NCBI RefSeq assembly: GCF_030930995.1
Contig: NZ_CP133217.1
Coordinates: 3,276,001 to 3,340,000, forward strand
Length of the DNA: 64,000 nt
Reading direction: 5' to 3'
Source of the DNA: Thiothrix subterranea
GTDB lineage: Bacteria > Pseudomonadota > Gammaproteobacteria > Thiotrichales > Thiotrichaceae
Notes under the pieces: model-generated
Seen by the model: only the letters and a program-made list of their open reading frames with translations
What the model was told of the DNA's origin: nothing
Database searches by the model: none
Shown: positions 38,710-46,062 of the stretch, piece by piece
How positions within the stretch are numbered: position 1 is the stretch's first letter
Layout: each line of letters starts with the position of its first letter
Made by a program: the position numbers and the translations under genes

Positions 38710-38895
38710 TTATTGCGCCAGTAGCGCCGCTATTTCCTTATCAATCCTTTCAGGTGGCAAATCAGCGGGAAAATAAACCGTTCCATGTGTCGAGCCGAAA
38801 GCGTTTATTTCATCCATCAAATCAGCTTCCGCTTTGTCGTAAATCCAATAGCCGTCTAACCAGTAATAAACGGGTTTCATGTTTTGGTCTTGCAT
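38710..38895 (-). CDS. Small protein downstream of the large membrane gene, unknown
   Basis: A 61-residue acidic protein (MKPVYYWLDGYWIYDKAEADLMDEI..., C-terminal helix). It lies 47 bases after the large membrane gene, preceded by GAGGAT at 8-10 bases. The composition looks like a real protein. No family recognised. Confidence 0.6.
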   Translation of the reverse strand: MQDQNMKPVYYWLDGYWIYDKAEADLMDEINAFGSTHGTVYFPADLPPERIDKEIAALLAQ

Positions 38896-38942
38896 AGTCG
38901 TATCCTCTTTAAGTGGGGGCGATATTTCACGCCCCCGATTAA

Positions 38943-40562
38943 TTAGCCAATCCAGATGTATTTCTTTCCGCCGTTGGTGTAGTTGGGGTTAACCTGCATT
39001 AGCCCCTCCTTCATTGCACGGGTGAAAAACCCTTTGCGCATTTGATCTATGCGTTTCAGGTCATTTGTTTTACTGCCAGTCATTACCGGTGCAATCCGTT
39101 TCTGAATCCATGAACGGGTACTGTCTATGGATGGTTTGCACTCACCAGAATGAACCGCTGCTACCCATGCAGGATAGATACTATCCATCCCCTCTTGTTG
39201 CGCTTGCCGTGCGGTCACTGGTTCACCTGTAACCCCGTGCACGGGGTTTTCATCAGGTTCTAACAAACCCCGTGCACGGGGTTCTACATGGGGTTTTAGA
39301 GCGGTTTCCTGAAGTGGTTTTGAAGTGGCTGAAGTGGGGGCGTTACCCGTGCGATTTTCCCGCGTTTTCCGGTCTTCAGAACCGTGCGCTAGGTTCAGCG
39401 AGTCGAGCGCCGCCTGCTTTTTTGCGTCCTTGAAACCGTAAAATGGTCGGTCATCAGTAGCAGGCTTTTTGCCATCGGTATTCACAAAGCCAACAAACCC
39501 GCCTTGTTTTGTTTCAGCCGATTGCTGGTATTTGAAAACAGGCTTTTCGTAATCCGGGGTAAGGGTTTCGTATTTACCCACTGGGGCAGTAAATCCAATA
39601 CTTGACCGCTTAAACCCGCCGTCGTTCTTCGGAATTACGCTCTCAGGCTTTTCAGGCATTGCGCCGCCGTCATGCTTGGCAAGTTCTAATTCAAGCCCGT
39701 ACACGGCATTTTGTGCGCGTTCCTTGGCATGGCTTAAGAAGTGGTGAAGGATTTCAAAAGCCGTCGCCACTAATAACATGGTCAACACCGTTGCGGTTTT
39801 AATGTTGTCCTTGTAATCACTGCCACTGATTGAGCCAATAAACTTGGCAATGGAAACAATAACCGCGTTATACGAATCCGCCTTTAGTTTGTCTTGGCGG
39901 TCGTAATTCATCTTCGTGGTCGCTGTATTCGTCTGTACGGCAATTTCTTTGACCGCTTGCAGGGTTGCCGCGTCCGAGGCTTTCAGGCTGTTTAAGGTGG
40001 CTTTATCGCCGTCACAATGCTTATAACCCGGCTTGCCCAGATTCGCCACGCAACGAGCATAAGTCTGTTCAGCCTTGGCAATTGCAGACGCATTGCCGCC
40101 GGATAGGGAAGGGGCAACGCTTGCCACTGGTGCAATGGTTGCCTGATACGCCTTATCATTTTCCAGTAATACCCGGCTCTTTGTGTCTTGGCTTGCGCTG
40201 GAACTGAAGAACTCAGCAAACAGGGCAAACCCTATGACGGTGAACAGCACCAATGCAACCGAGCCATATAGCCCAAAATGCAAATAGGCGTGATGTTTTA
40301 CCCATGCCAGAAATACCGCGCTCATAATCACGATAACGAACATGAGGATAAAATCGAGTGCTGAATGCCACTCTGTGAAATACGCCGCCCATGTAACCGC
40401 ATCACCTAAATACAGGTGCTTCATGAACATGAAATAGAGTAAGCCGGTCAACACCATTGCGAACTTCAGCAATAATCCCGCCCGTTTGTCTTGTTCCTTG
40501 TGAACCTTCAATTGTTCTTTCAGGATTTCCAGTTTTTTGGATTCGAGTTTGTTGTTATCCAT
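38943..40562 (-). CDS. Large element membrane protein with C-x11-C loop
   Basis: A 539-residue protein. Hydrophobic helices at about 28-50, 65-88, 93-120 and 255-275; between the third and fourth is a helical loop with C-x11-C in YARCVANLGKPGYKHCDG. The cytoplasmic tail is charged, and its last 80 residues (about 460-539) resemble the end of the split gene at 557-4149. The linker before them holds two perfect 18-bp DNA palindromes. No Walker motif, so not a Zot-type ATPase. Function unknown; this is the largest gene of a cassette found in two elements. Confidence 0.85.
   Translation of the reverse strand: MDNNKLESKKLEILKEQLKVHKEQDKRAGLLLKFAMVLTGLLYFMFMKHLYLGDAVTWAAYFTEWHSALDFILMFVIVIMSAVFLAWVKHHAYLHFGLYGSVALVLFTVIGFALFAEFFSSSASQDTKSRVLLENDKAYQATIAPVASVAPSLSGGNASAIAKAEQTYARCVANLGKPGYKHCDGDKATLNSLKASDAATLQAVKEIAVQTNTATTKMNYDRQDKLKADSYNAVIVSIAKFIGSISGSDYKDNIKTATVLTMLLVATAFEILHHFLSHAKERAQNAVYGLELELAKHDGGAMPEKPESVIPKNDGGFKRSSIGFTAPVGKYETLTPDYEKPVFKYQQSAETKQGGFVGFVNTDGKKPATDDRPFYGFKDAKKQAALDSLNLAHGSEDRKTRENRTGNAPTSATSKPLQETALKPHVEPRARGLLEPDENPVHGVTGEPVTARQAQQEGMDSIYPAWVAAVHSGECKPSIDSTRSWIQKRIAPVMTGSKTNDLKRIDQMRKGFFTRAMKEGLMQVNPNYTNGGKKYIWIG
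39231..39283. repeat. Two perfect 18-bp palindromes inside the large membrane gene
   Basis: AACCCCGTGCACGGGGTT at 39231-39248 and again at 39266-39283, 35 bases centre to centre; a decayed half (CATGGGGTTTT) follows at 39287. They lie in the linker before the conserved C-terminal region, as do the different repeats in the homologue at 3658-3830. Confidence 0.92.
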
Positions 40563-40575
40563 GATGATTTTCCCC

Positions 40576-40959
40576 TTAAACCAGTAATGAATTCAGCATG
40601 GTGGAAAGCAGGGCGATAATAGCCACGCCTTCAGAATCCCGGTGCTGGATGTAATTTGCCGTGAATAAGCCGCTGAAAAGCATTAGCGGGTAGTGCATGT
40701 CGAGGAATGGCAGAAACGCCACGCCGGGGTATTGCTGCCAGATTGCCACCAGCTTGTAACTGGCATAAGCAATACTCAGCAGTACCAGCAATTGAACCGC
40801 CCTGATGAATGCCTTGTGGTAGTCGATACGTGCTAACCAGTGGGCAAGGTCGGCAATGGTGGCTTTTGTCGGGTTGCGGTCAAGGTCATCAGGTGAGTGC
40901 TGAACCGCTCTCACATGGGCAACGTGCGCTTGTTCTTGGGGTGTCAGTAGTGGATTCAT
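40576..40959 (-). CDS. Small three-helix membrane protein of element cassette
   Basis: A 127-residue protein; N-terminus MNPLLTPQEQAHVAHVRAVQH nearly identical to the gene at 196-549, then a different body with three hydrophobic stretches (about 48-68, 78-98, 105-127). ATG 40959 overlaps the upstream stop (ATGA). 13 bases from the large membrane gene. Confidence 0.82.
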   Translation of the reverse strand: MNPLLTPQEQAHVAHVRAVQHSPDDLDRNPTKATIADLAHWLARIDYHKAFIRAVQLLVLLSIAYASYKLVAIWQQYPGVAFLPFLDMHYPLMLFSGLFTANYIQHRDSEGVAIIALLSTMLNSLLV

Positions 40960-41204
40960 TGGCACGCCTCCAACATTTTGCAGAGTTGGGCAAAGGTCAC
41001 GCCGTTGGCGGCATGTTTTGCACCTTCAGTGACGCCCTGACTCCATGCCATTTTGCATACCGCTTCAATGGCGTTTTTCGGCTTGTGGTAAGGGTTGGGG
41101 ATGTTTGCGGAACTGATCGCGCCGTTGGCACGGGTTTTATACAGCTTGTGGCCTGCAATCATGCCAGCAGCCGCCGCTGCTTTTGCGGGTAGTGGCTTGC
41201 TCAT
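40956..41204 (-). CDS. 82-residue conserved element protein
   Basis: Starts MSKPLPAKAAAAAGMIAGHKLYKTRANGA and ends LCKMLEACQ. Starts at ATG 41204, which overlaps the previous stop (ATGA); a longer frame to 41435 is only the shadow of the genes above it. An Ala-rich helix near the N-terminus may enter the membrane. Almost identical to the fragment at 1-199. No family recognised. Confidence 0.8.
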   Translation of the reverse strand: MSKPLPAKAAAAAGMIAGHKLYKTRANGAISSANIPNPYHKPKNAIEAVCKMAWSQGVTEGAKHAANGVTFAQLCKMLEACQ

Positions 41205-41392
41205 GACATTGCCCCCCATGCCCATAGCGCCGTCACTGCCAGCAACATTACCCACGCTAAGCCATCCATGACAGGTGGCTTTTGTGGCTTGGGTTGTTGC
41301 GCTGGTGCGGGTTGCTTGTGTTTTGGTTGGGGTTTTGCCTGCGGTGGCACTTGTCCGGGTTGCAGGTAGACGTACTTGATTCGCTTGCTCAT
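41201..41392 (-). CDS. Small Pro/Lys/Gln-rich single-pass membrane protein
   Basis: A 63-residue protein: a proline, lysine and glutamine rich region (about 10-40) followed by a transmembrane helix (about 44-60, WVMLLAVTALWAWGA). Start overlaps the upstream stop and stop overlaps the downstream start, both ATGA. Small size and layout recall minor virion or secretion proteins, but no family is recognised. Confidence 0.75.
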   Translation of the reverse strand: MSKRIKYVYLQPGQVPPQAKPQPKHKQPAPAQQPKPQKPPVMDGLAWVMLLAVTALWAWGAMS

Positions 41393-41589
41393 TGCTGCAC
41401 CCTCCGAACTTTTTTAGCGCAAGCGTCAAGGCCATGTTCTGCCACGCAAGCGGTGAAAGCTGGAATGCTTACCGGCCTGATTACCGCTGCCAGTGTCAAA
41501 ACAGACACCACGCAAAGCATGAAGGCCAGAAAAAGGGGTGGGTTTTTTTGGTTGCCCTTTGTGGGGGCGTTTTTGGTATGATTTGACAT
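41389..41589 (-). CDS. Small single-pass membrane protein with two Cys
   Basis: A 66-residue protein with a hydrophobic helix at about 18-40 (FLAFMLCVVSVLTLAAVI) and a periplasmic-looking tail with two Cys (TACVAEHGLDACAKK). ATG 41589 has GAGAG about 9 bases upstream; the longer form from 41643 lacks a clear site. First gene of the small membrane set. Confidence 0.72.
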   Translation of the reverse strand: MSNHTKNAPTKGNQKNPPLFLAFMLCVVSVLTLAAVIRPVSIPAFTACVAEHGLDACAKKVRRVQQ

Positions 41590-41692
41590 ACTGGTTACTC
41601 TCAAATGGTTGTCAGTAAATGGCTGTTTTGGTGCTGGTAACACCTCACAGCCCGGTAATGCCCCATCGGTTCAAACCTTTGGGGCGTTTTCG

Positions 41693-42007
41693 TTAAGCCT
41701 CTTCGGGCCGTAAATCTTCCGGCAGTTGGTCGGGGTCAATTTGCCGCCGTTCTGCCCATTCAATTGCTTCATCACGGGTGAGCGCTGCCAGCTTTCCGCC
41801 GCCAGTACGCCCGCCGCCGTCAAAGCTCTCAGAATATTGGCTCATTGCACCGCCTTCACAGTGCAGGAAGTAAGCGCCCTTGGCGGTCTTGTATAAGGTT
41901 TCCTGCCACCACTGGAAATCTGAAACGGTGCAACCACTCGCTGATACATGGTAAAGGCGGGTAGCGGTTTGGGTGTTGTATGTCTTGCCGTTAATAATCT
42001 GTTTCAT
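41693..42007 (-). CDS. Conserved small element protein, unknown
   Basis: A 104-residue protein beginning MKQIINGKTYNTQTATRLYHV, with two Trp-rich strands (DFQWWQETLYKTAKGAYFLHCEGGAMSQYS) and a C-terminal helix. Similar small proteins (MKxIINGKxYDTxTA) are common on plasmids and phages; function unknown. It lies 3 bases after the ADP-ribosyltransferase-like gene. Confidence 0.75.
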   Translation of the reverse strand: MKQIINGKTYNTQTATRLYHVSASGCTVSDFQWWQETLYKTAKGAYFLHCEGGAMSQYSESFDGGGRTGGGKLAALTRDEAIEWAERRQIDPDQLPEDLRPEEA

Positions 42008-42010
42008 GGG

Positions 42011-42616
42011 TTATTTCTCCATTGGTTTATGGGTTGCGTGAGCTGCACACAAAGCTTTATCGAACGTATCAGGATTTTTCAGGTGCGAGGTTGAAATGTG
42101 CTTGGGGTTGTAGGTGATGATTTCCTGTTCATTTCTGCCTAGGCATACCGCCATAATGTTTTCTTTACGGACACGCGCCTTCACTAACAGGGCTTGTTCA
42201 TCACGTCGGCAGTAACGCCCTAAGAAGGGAAATTTAGCCGCTACATCACGGCTTAAGCTCCAACTGAAACCCCATTTATTGACGGCATAACAGCCGCGAT
42301 AAATCACAACAGTGTCAGGCAGTGCGTCATAAGCTGCTTGTTCTTCGTCATTCATCATTTCAGGGCATGGCGTGTTAAGTCTGCCAGTCCAATCCAAGGT
42401 TTCCTCTAACTCTTCGGTGAACATGCCGATGTTGTCGCAAACGCTCCAGTTCTCACCCAAGACTTTTAGCCAAGCTGTGTGGTCGTAGTTTCCTTCATCA
42501 TCAACAATTTCATCAGCCATACTTAGCAATGTTGGGAAACGTGAATAGCTGTTGCAGTGCCTCAGTAGGTAGCTTGATGCTGATTCAAGATTCCATGTTC
42601 TGGTTAGTGTTTCCAT
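42011..42616 (-). CDS. ADP-ribosyltransferase-like element protein
   Basis: A 201-residue protein. The C-terminal half has an R-S-E pattern: Arg107 in VVIYRGCY, the STS-like GFSWSLSRDVAAKF (118-122), and the ExE in RNEQEII (Glu163 and Glu165). This order and spacing fit phage-type mono-ADP-ribosyltransferases. The N-terminal half is helical and unknown. The fold and activity are inferred from motifs only. Confidence 0.65.
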   Translation of the reverse strand: METLTRTWNLESASSYLLRHCNSYSRFPTLLSMADEIVDDEGNYDHTAWLKVLGENWSVCDNIGMFTEELEETLDWTGRLNTPCPEMMNDEEQAAYDALPDTVVIYRGCYAVNKWGFSWSLSRDVAAKFPFLGRYCRRDEQALLVKARVRKENIMAVCLGRNEQEIITYNPKHISTSHLKNPDTFDKALCAAHATHKPMEK

Positions 42617-42634
42617 AGGTTTATTTCTCTGTGT

Positions 42635-42835
42635 TTATGGGTTGCTTGCCAGTTCAAAGCCGTCACGCTTGCCGCGTTCGTAGGCTGTTTTTTCTATCGT
42701 GCCGTCTTTCACCTCCTTCAGGATGCGGACTAATTCCGCGTTCATGCTTCGATCATTGGTCTTTGCCCGATCTGTTAACCACTGGTGAACGTCTGCGGGG
42801 ATTCGTGCTTGTGTGCGTTTGTCTGCTTCTGTCAT
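42635..42835 (-). CDS. Arc-type ribbon-helix-helix DNA-binding protein
   Basis: A 66-residue protein: strand TQARIPADVHQWLTDRAKTNDRSMNAELVRILKEV is a standard Arc/MetJ fold, followed by an acidic/basic tail. It heads the minus-strand operon and faces a second RHH gene at 42948. The gap of 112 bases has operator-like repeats. Confidence 0.88.
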   Translation of the reverse strand: MTEADKRTQARIPADVHQWLTDRAKTNDRSMNAELVRILKEVKDGTIEKTAYERGKRDGFELASNP

Positions 42836-42865
42836 GATTTGCTTCCTAGTGTCTTAATGGTGACT

Positions 42866-42927
42866 TTTGGTGTCATTCGTTCATGTTATTCATGACACCA
42901 AATAGTGTCAACTGCTTTTTAGTGTCA
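42866..42927. promoter_or_regulatory. Operator-like repeats between the two RHH genes
   Basis: Perfect 11-bp inverted repeat TTTGGTGTCAT (42866-42876) / ATGACACCAAA (42892-42902), plus direct TAGTGTCA at 42903-42910 and 42920-42927 and TAGTGTC near 42848. These lie between the divergent ribbon-helix-helix genes and are likely bound by one or both. Confidence 0.8.
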
Positions 42928-42947
42928 AAGTGGTGTAATATCTCTGC

Positions 42948-43208
42948 ATGGAAAAAAGCAGCATTAGAATTACCTTGCGGATACCTGAGCAACTTCATGA
43001 AAAGTTGACGGATTCAGCGAACACGGGAACAAGAAGCCTTAACTCTGAAATAGTTAAACGGCTTGAAGAATCCTATTGTGTGGAATTGGTTAATCAGCCG
43101 CTTACTGTTGAAGATGTAAGGCGCATATCTGCACAAGTTCTGCATGAAAAGCTGAAAAGCCTAGATGTTGAATTACTGGAGAACACCGAAGACAAGCGCC
43201 GCCCATAG
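42948..43208 (+). CDS. Arc-type ribbon-helix-helix regulator, divergent
   Basis: An 86-residue protein with the RHH core SIRITLRIPEQLHEKLTDSANTGTRSLNSEIVKRLEE (about 4-40) and a helical tail. It is the only plus-strand gene of the element apart from the intron, so it is the probable repressor of a bistable switch with 42635-42835. 43209-43646 after it has no gene I can support. Confidence 0.85.
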   Translation: MEKSSIRITLRIPEQLHEKLTDSANTGTRSLNSEIVKRLEESYCVELVNQPLTVEDVRRISAQVLHEKLKSLDVELLENTEDKRRP

Positions 43209-43472
43209 CCCACTGGGTGAGAAAAGCCCCATTTCCCACATTCTCTCCTTCTTAGGGACTCGAACAAGCGCCTCAAACCCGCATCACAGCTAGGCTAATG
43301 CAGATTGTCGGGATTTCTTACCCGCTTTTTAACCCGCTTTGGGGTGAGTATTAGCGCCAGCTTATGCAGTTCCTGGACTGCATGAAGGTCGTGTTAGCCG
43401 CTACTTCATCCGCAAACAGCCGACCATGGGTATACCTGCACTAATTACCCCAAATAGTGAAAGTACACTGGC

Positions 43473-43504
43473 ACACTAAACCCGACCAATGCCGGGTTTA
43501 GTGT
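43473..43504. terminator. 12-bp hairpin, possible terminator
   Basis: ACACTAAACCCG-ACCAATGC-CGGGTTTAGTGT, a perfect 12-bp stem. The plus-strand tail is CGTTTC, so the T-tract is weak. Could terminate transcription or be a protein site. Confidence 0.6.
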
Positions 43505-43646
43505 CGTTTCAAGGGTTCGCAAAGAAACCACTAAATTCACGTCATAAGTGCATGATATTAAGCGGCTTTTATCGAATTGATTTGACGCGATACCCCACAG
43601 AATACCCCTTTTTGTGGGTGTCTCAGTCTGTTTTTGTCAGTCCGGC

Positions 43647-43925
43647 TCAATCGCTAAAGTGTCGAATCAGGATTTCCAAAGGCTCTGCCGTATTGCCAGC
43701 GTGTTCGAGTTCCTGCCGTGGTTTACCAACAGCACGGTCAAGCAACGCATTAGCCGCGCTTACCCTCGCTGAATGTGGTGCTGTGCCGTCCTGCATGATT
43801 TCTGCCAGCGTTTCAAGCGCCGCCGTTGTGTAGCTACCTGCTACCGCCTTAACGTCTGCCGTCGCCTTGTTGGGTGTTCCAGCGACGCGCCCGCCTGTCT
43901 TGGGTGTTCCGGGTTGTCTTGGCAT
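43647..43925 (-). CDS. Small helical protein, DUF5681-like
   Basis: A 92-residue protein: GTPKTGGRVAGTPNKATADVKAVAGSYTTAALETLAEIMQDGTAPHSARVSAANALLDRAVGKPRQ resembles the DUF5681/terminase-small-like N-terminal region (KxxGRxKGTPNK). Function unknown; it may be the only packaging-related remnant. 43926-44503 has no other gene. Confidence 0.7.
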   Translation of the reverse strand: MPRQPGTPKTGGRVAGTPNKATADVKAVAGSYTTAALETLAEIMQDGTAPHSARVSAANALLDRAVGKPRQELEHAGNTAEPLEILIRHFSD

Positions 43926-44198
43926 GGTGCTAACTCCTTCAAAGTAGAAATGATTTGAAACACATCATATAGGGTTTTTATGGGTTTGTTGACACAAGAT
44001 ATGGTGCTTTGGTTTCTTGATCGGGTTTTGACTCTGGAAAGTATGGCCCGGTGTGTAAGGTTGTGTTTGTGGGGTTCACCGTTGGGGTGTTGGATGCCTG
44101 CTTTTCCTCGCAATTACCGACAAACAAAAAGCAGCATTAACCCGCATCATCACAATTTAAAATAAAGCCTTCGATTGCCTGCATACTTGCGCGAACAC

Positions 44199-44389
44199 TT
44201 CCAACACGGTGAAAAACTTCCAACACTTCCAACAAGGCATATTTAGCAAAATCAGTAACTTGAATATCTGGCGTGTTGGAAATGTTGGAAATTTGTTGGA
44301 AAAAATTCCAACATTATAAAAATCAACAACTTAGCATGTAAGAATCAATGACTTACAAGCGTTTTTTTGCCGTGTTGGAAATGTTGGAA
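44199..44389. repeat. Right cluster of TTCCAACA octamers
   Basis: Forward copies at 44199, 44218, 44227, 44306 and inverted copies (TGTTGGAA) at 44274, 44283, 44294, 44373, 44382, mostly 9-bp phased. Mirrors the left cluster at 31727-31852. They lie between the DUF5681-like gene and the integrase. Confidence 0.9.
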
Positions 44390-44442
44390 GTGTAGAGGGA
44401 GGGAGGGGGGAGAGGGAGGAATCAGAGGGGATAATTTGAGGG

Positions 44443-44467
44443 AAAAAACCGGGTAAATCATCCCGGC
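44443..44467 (-). terminator. Terminator of the P4-type integrase gene
   Basis: Minus strand: CCGGGATGATTTACCCGG then six T, 37 bases after the integrase stop. Confidence 0.82.
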
Positions 44468-44503
44468 TTAATGGGTTATTTTAACGTCATTAAATAGCGC
44501 GTT

Positions 44504-45778
44504 TTATTTATTATCGTTAATTTCTGGATTACGCAAGCCGTCGAGGTAATCCGCCCACGCTTGCAGCATTTCGCGCCGTTGCCGGATAGCGTCTGGACTA
44601 TCCGCCCGATTGTATGCGCCCCTGACTGTTCCATCAGTGTGGGCAAGTTGTTGCTCTATCAAGTCATCATCCCACAGCCGCTTACCCATTGGGTCGGTCA
44701 TGCGATTAAGCAGCGTTGATGCCATGCCCCTAAAGCCGTGCGGCGTCATCTTGTCGTTGTCGTAGCCCATCGTGCGCAGTGCGGTACGAATGCCATTATC
44801 TGAGAGTGGTCTGCTTGCGCCGCGCTCTGAAGGGAACACGTAGCGGAATCGCCCGGAATACGGTTGTATCTCCCGGAATACTTCCACGGCTTGACGGGGT
44901 AGCGGCACGGTGTGGCTTGATCGGTTCTCTTGCTTGATGTGCGTTTTTGCCTTCATTTTGGCAATCGGGATACGCCACACAGCCGCGTCTAGGTCTATGT
45001 CTGCCCATTCCGCCGCCCGAACATTGCCGGGGCGTAACATCACCAGAGGGGACAATTTCAAGGCGCATCGAACGACAAACGTACCTTGATAGCCGTCAAT
45101 ATCGCGTAACAGTTGCCCGACCTGCACCGGGTCGGTAATCGCTGCATAGTGCTTTTTACTGCGAGGTTTCAGAATCACTGAGGTGTCAATATCCGCCGCC
45201 GGGTTACGGTCTGCCAGTTCCAGCGTGACCGCGTAACGGTAGACCTGCTGAATGTATTGCTTAACCCGCCGTGCAGCATCACCAGCGCCGCGCTCTTCCA
45301 CGCGCATAATCACCCTGATTATGTTTGTGGGCGTAATCGCGTTGATGTTTAGCGCCCCCATGAAGGGGAATACATCCCGCTCTAAGTAGCTGATCGTGCG
45401 GGTTGTGTGGCTTTCCGACCATTGCGGTTTCATCCTCAGAAACCATTCACGCGCTATGGATTCAAAGCTATTCGTTTCAATATCGGCTTGTGCTGCCTTC
45501 ACAGACTTTCGATGTTCTGAGGGGTCAACATCACGCGCAAGCAATGCCCGCGCGTCTCTGTGGCGTTCCCGTGCCTCTGCCAGCTTGATTTCTGGATACG
45601 TGCCGATCACTAGCGTATTGCGTTTGCCGGTAGCAGGTCGGGTGTAATCATATCGCCAGCCTTTCGCCTCTTTGCTCACCCAAAGGTATAAACCGCCGCC
45701 GTCGGTGTACTTGGCAGTCTTACCGTCTGGTTTCGGTTTGGCGTTGCGTACTGCGGTATCGGTCAAGCGGGTTTTCAC
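44504..45778 (-). CDS. P4-type tyrosine integrase of the tRNA-Pro element
   Basis: A 424-residue integrase: N-terminal DUF4102 domain (MKTRLTDTAVRNAKP...LYLWVSKEAKGWRYDYTRP), core-binding domain, and catalytic domain with Arg in LMLRPGNVR, HxxR in HGFRG, His in LAHTDG and Tyr in RGAYNRA. It lies 156 bases from tRNA-Pro, the usual place for the enzyme that carries out integration at the tRNA 3' end. Confidence 0.95.
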   Translation of the reverse strand: MKTRLTDTAVRNAKPKPDGKTAKYTDGGGLYLWVSKEAKGWRYDYTRPATGKRNTLVIGTYPEIKLAEARERHRDARALLARDVDPSEHRKSVKAAQADIETNSFESIAREWFLRMKPQWSESHTTRTISYLERDVFPFMGALNINAITPTNIIRVIMRVEERGAGDAARRVKQYIQQVYRYAVTLELADRNPAADIDTSVILKPRSKKHYAAITDPVQVGQLLRDIDGYQGTFVVRCALKLSPLVMLRPGNVRAAEWADIDLDAAVWRIPIAKMKAKTHIKQENRSSHTVPLPRQAVEVFREIQPYSGRFRYVFPSERGASRPLSDNGIRTALRTMGYDNDKMTPHGFRGMASTLLNRMTDPMGKRLWDDDLIEQQLAHTDGTVRGAYNRADSPDAIRQRREMLQAWADYLDGLRNPEINDNK

Positions 45779-45934
45779 GGTATCGACTCCATTGGGGTTG
45801 CAAATACCGTGAAGGATACCGAAAAAAATCTAGGCTGGTATGGTTCTAGTGGTACTGCATGGGAAAGTAAGGGCAGTTAATACCGTTACTTTTCATGGAT
45901 TTAAGCACCGTATGGTACTCATGGAACTAATGAA

Positions 45935-45948
45935 TGGTCGGGACGAAA
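45935..45948. other. Right attachment site inside tRNA-Pro
   Basis: TGGTCGGGACGAAA: 3' acceptor strand plus CCA of tRNA-Pro; matches 31581-31594 exactly. Confidence 0.87.
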
Positions 45949-46011
45949 GGATTCGAACCTTCGACCCCCACACCCCCAGTGTGGTGCGCTACCAGGCTGC
46001 GCTACGCCCCG
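45935..46011 (-). tRNA. tRNA-Pro (GGG), element insertion target
   Basis: A 77-nt cloverleaf: acceptor CGGGGCG/CGTCCCG, discriminator A, encoded CCA, anticodon loop CTGGGGG (anticodon GGG), T-arm GGTTCGAATCC. It is still intact because the element restores its 3' end. Confidence 0.97.
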
Positions 46012-46062
46012 ACGTGAAGGGGACAGAGCTTACCGTAATCACAGCGTAAGCTCAAGTTGAAA

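Larger units (their letters stand above)
31581..45948. mobile_element. Integrated element of about 14.4 kb in tRNA-Pro
   Basis: Bounded by 14-bp direct repeats identical to the tRNA-Pro 3' end, with a P4-type integrase next to the intact tRNA. Cargo in minus-strand order: ribbon-helix-helix regulator, ADP-ribosyltransferase-like protein, small protein, four small envelope proteins, large membrane protein, AlpA regulator, unknown, Toprim protein, DUF3987 protein, small protein, second recombinase. There is a divergent ribbon-helix-helix gene at 42948. No capsid, portal, large terminase or tail genes are visible. This is a satellite- or island-like element with its own replication block. Confidence 0.88.

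Noticed and set aside
38943-40562. Zot/gpI-type filamentous phage ATPase
   Set aside because: Size and membrane context suggested it, but there is no Walker A or B motif in this protein or its homologue.
41205-41435. N-terminal extension of the 82-residue protein to 159 residues
   Set aside because: The extra 77 residues are Thr/Ala/Lys low complexity read in a different frame through two better-supported genes; the ATGA overlap and the near-identical copy support the short form.
45840-46049. 69-codon frame on the plus strand over tRNA-Pro
   Set aside because: It runs through a perfect tRNA gene and has no plausible protein.
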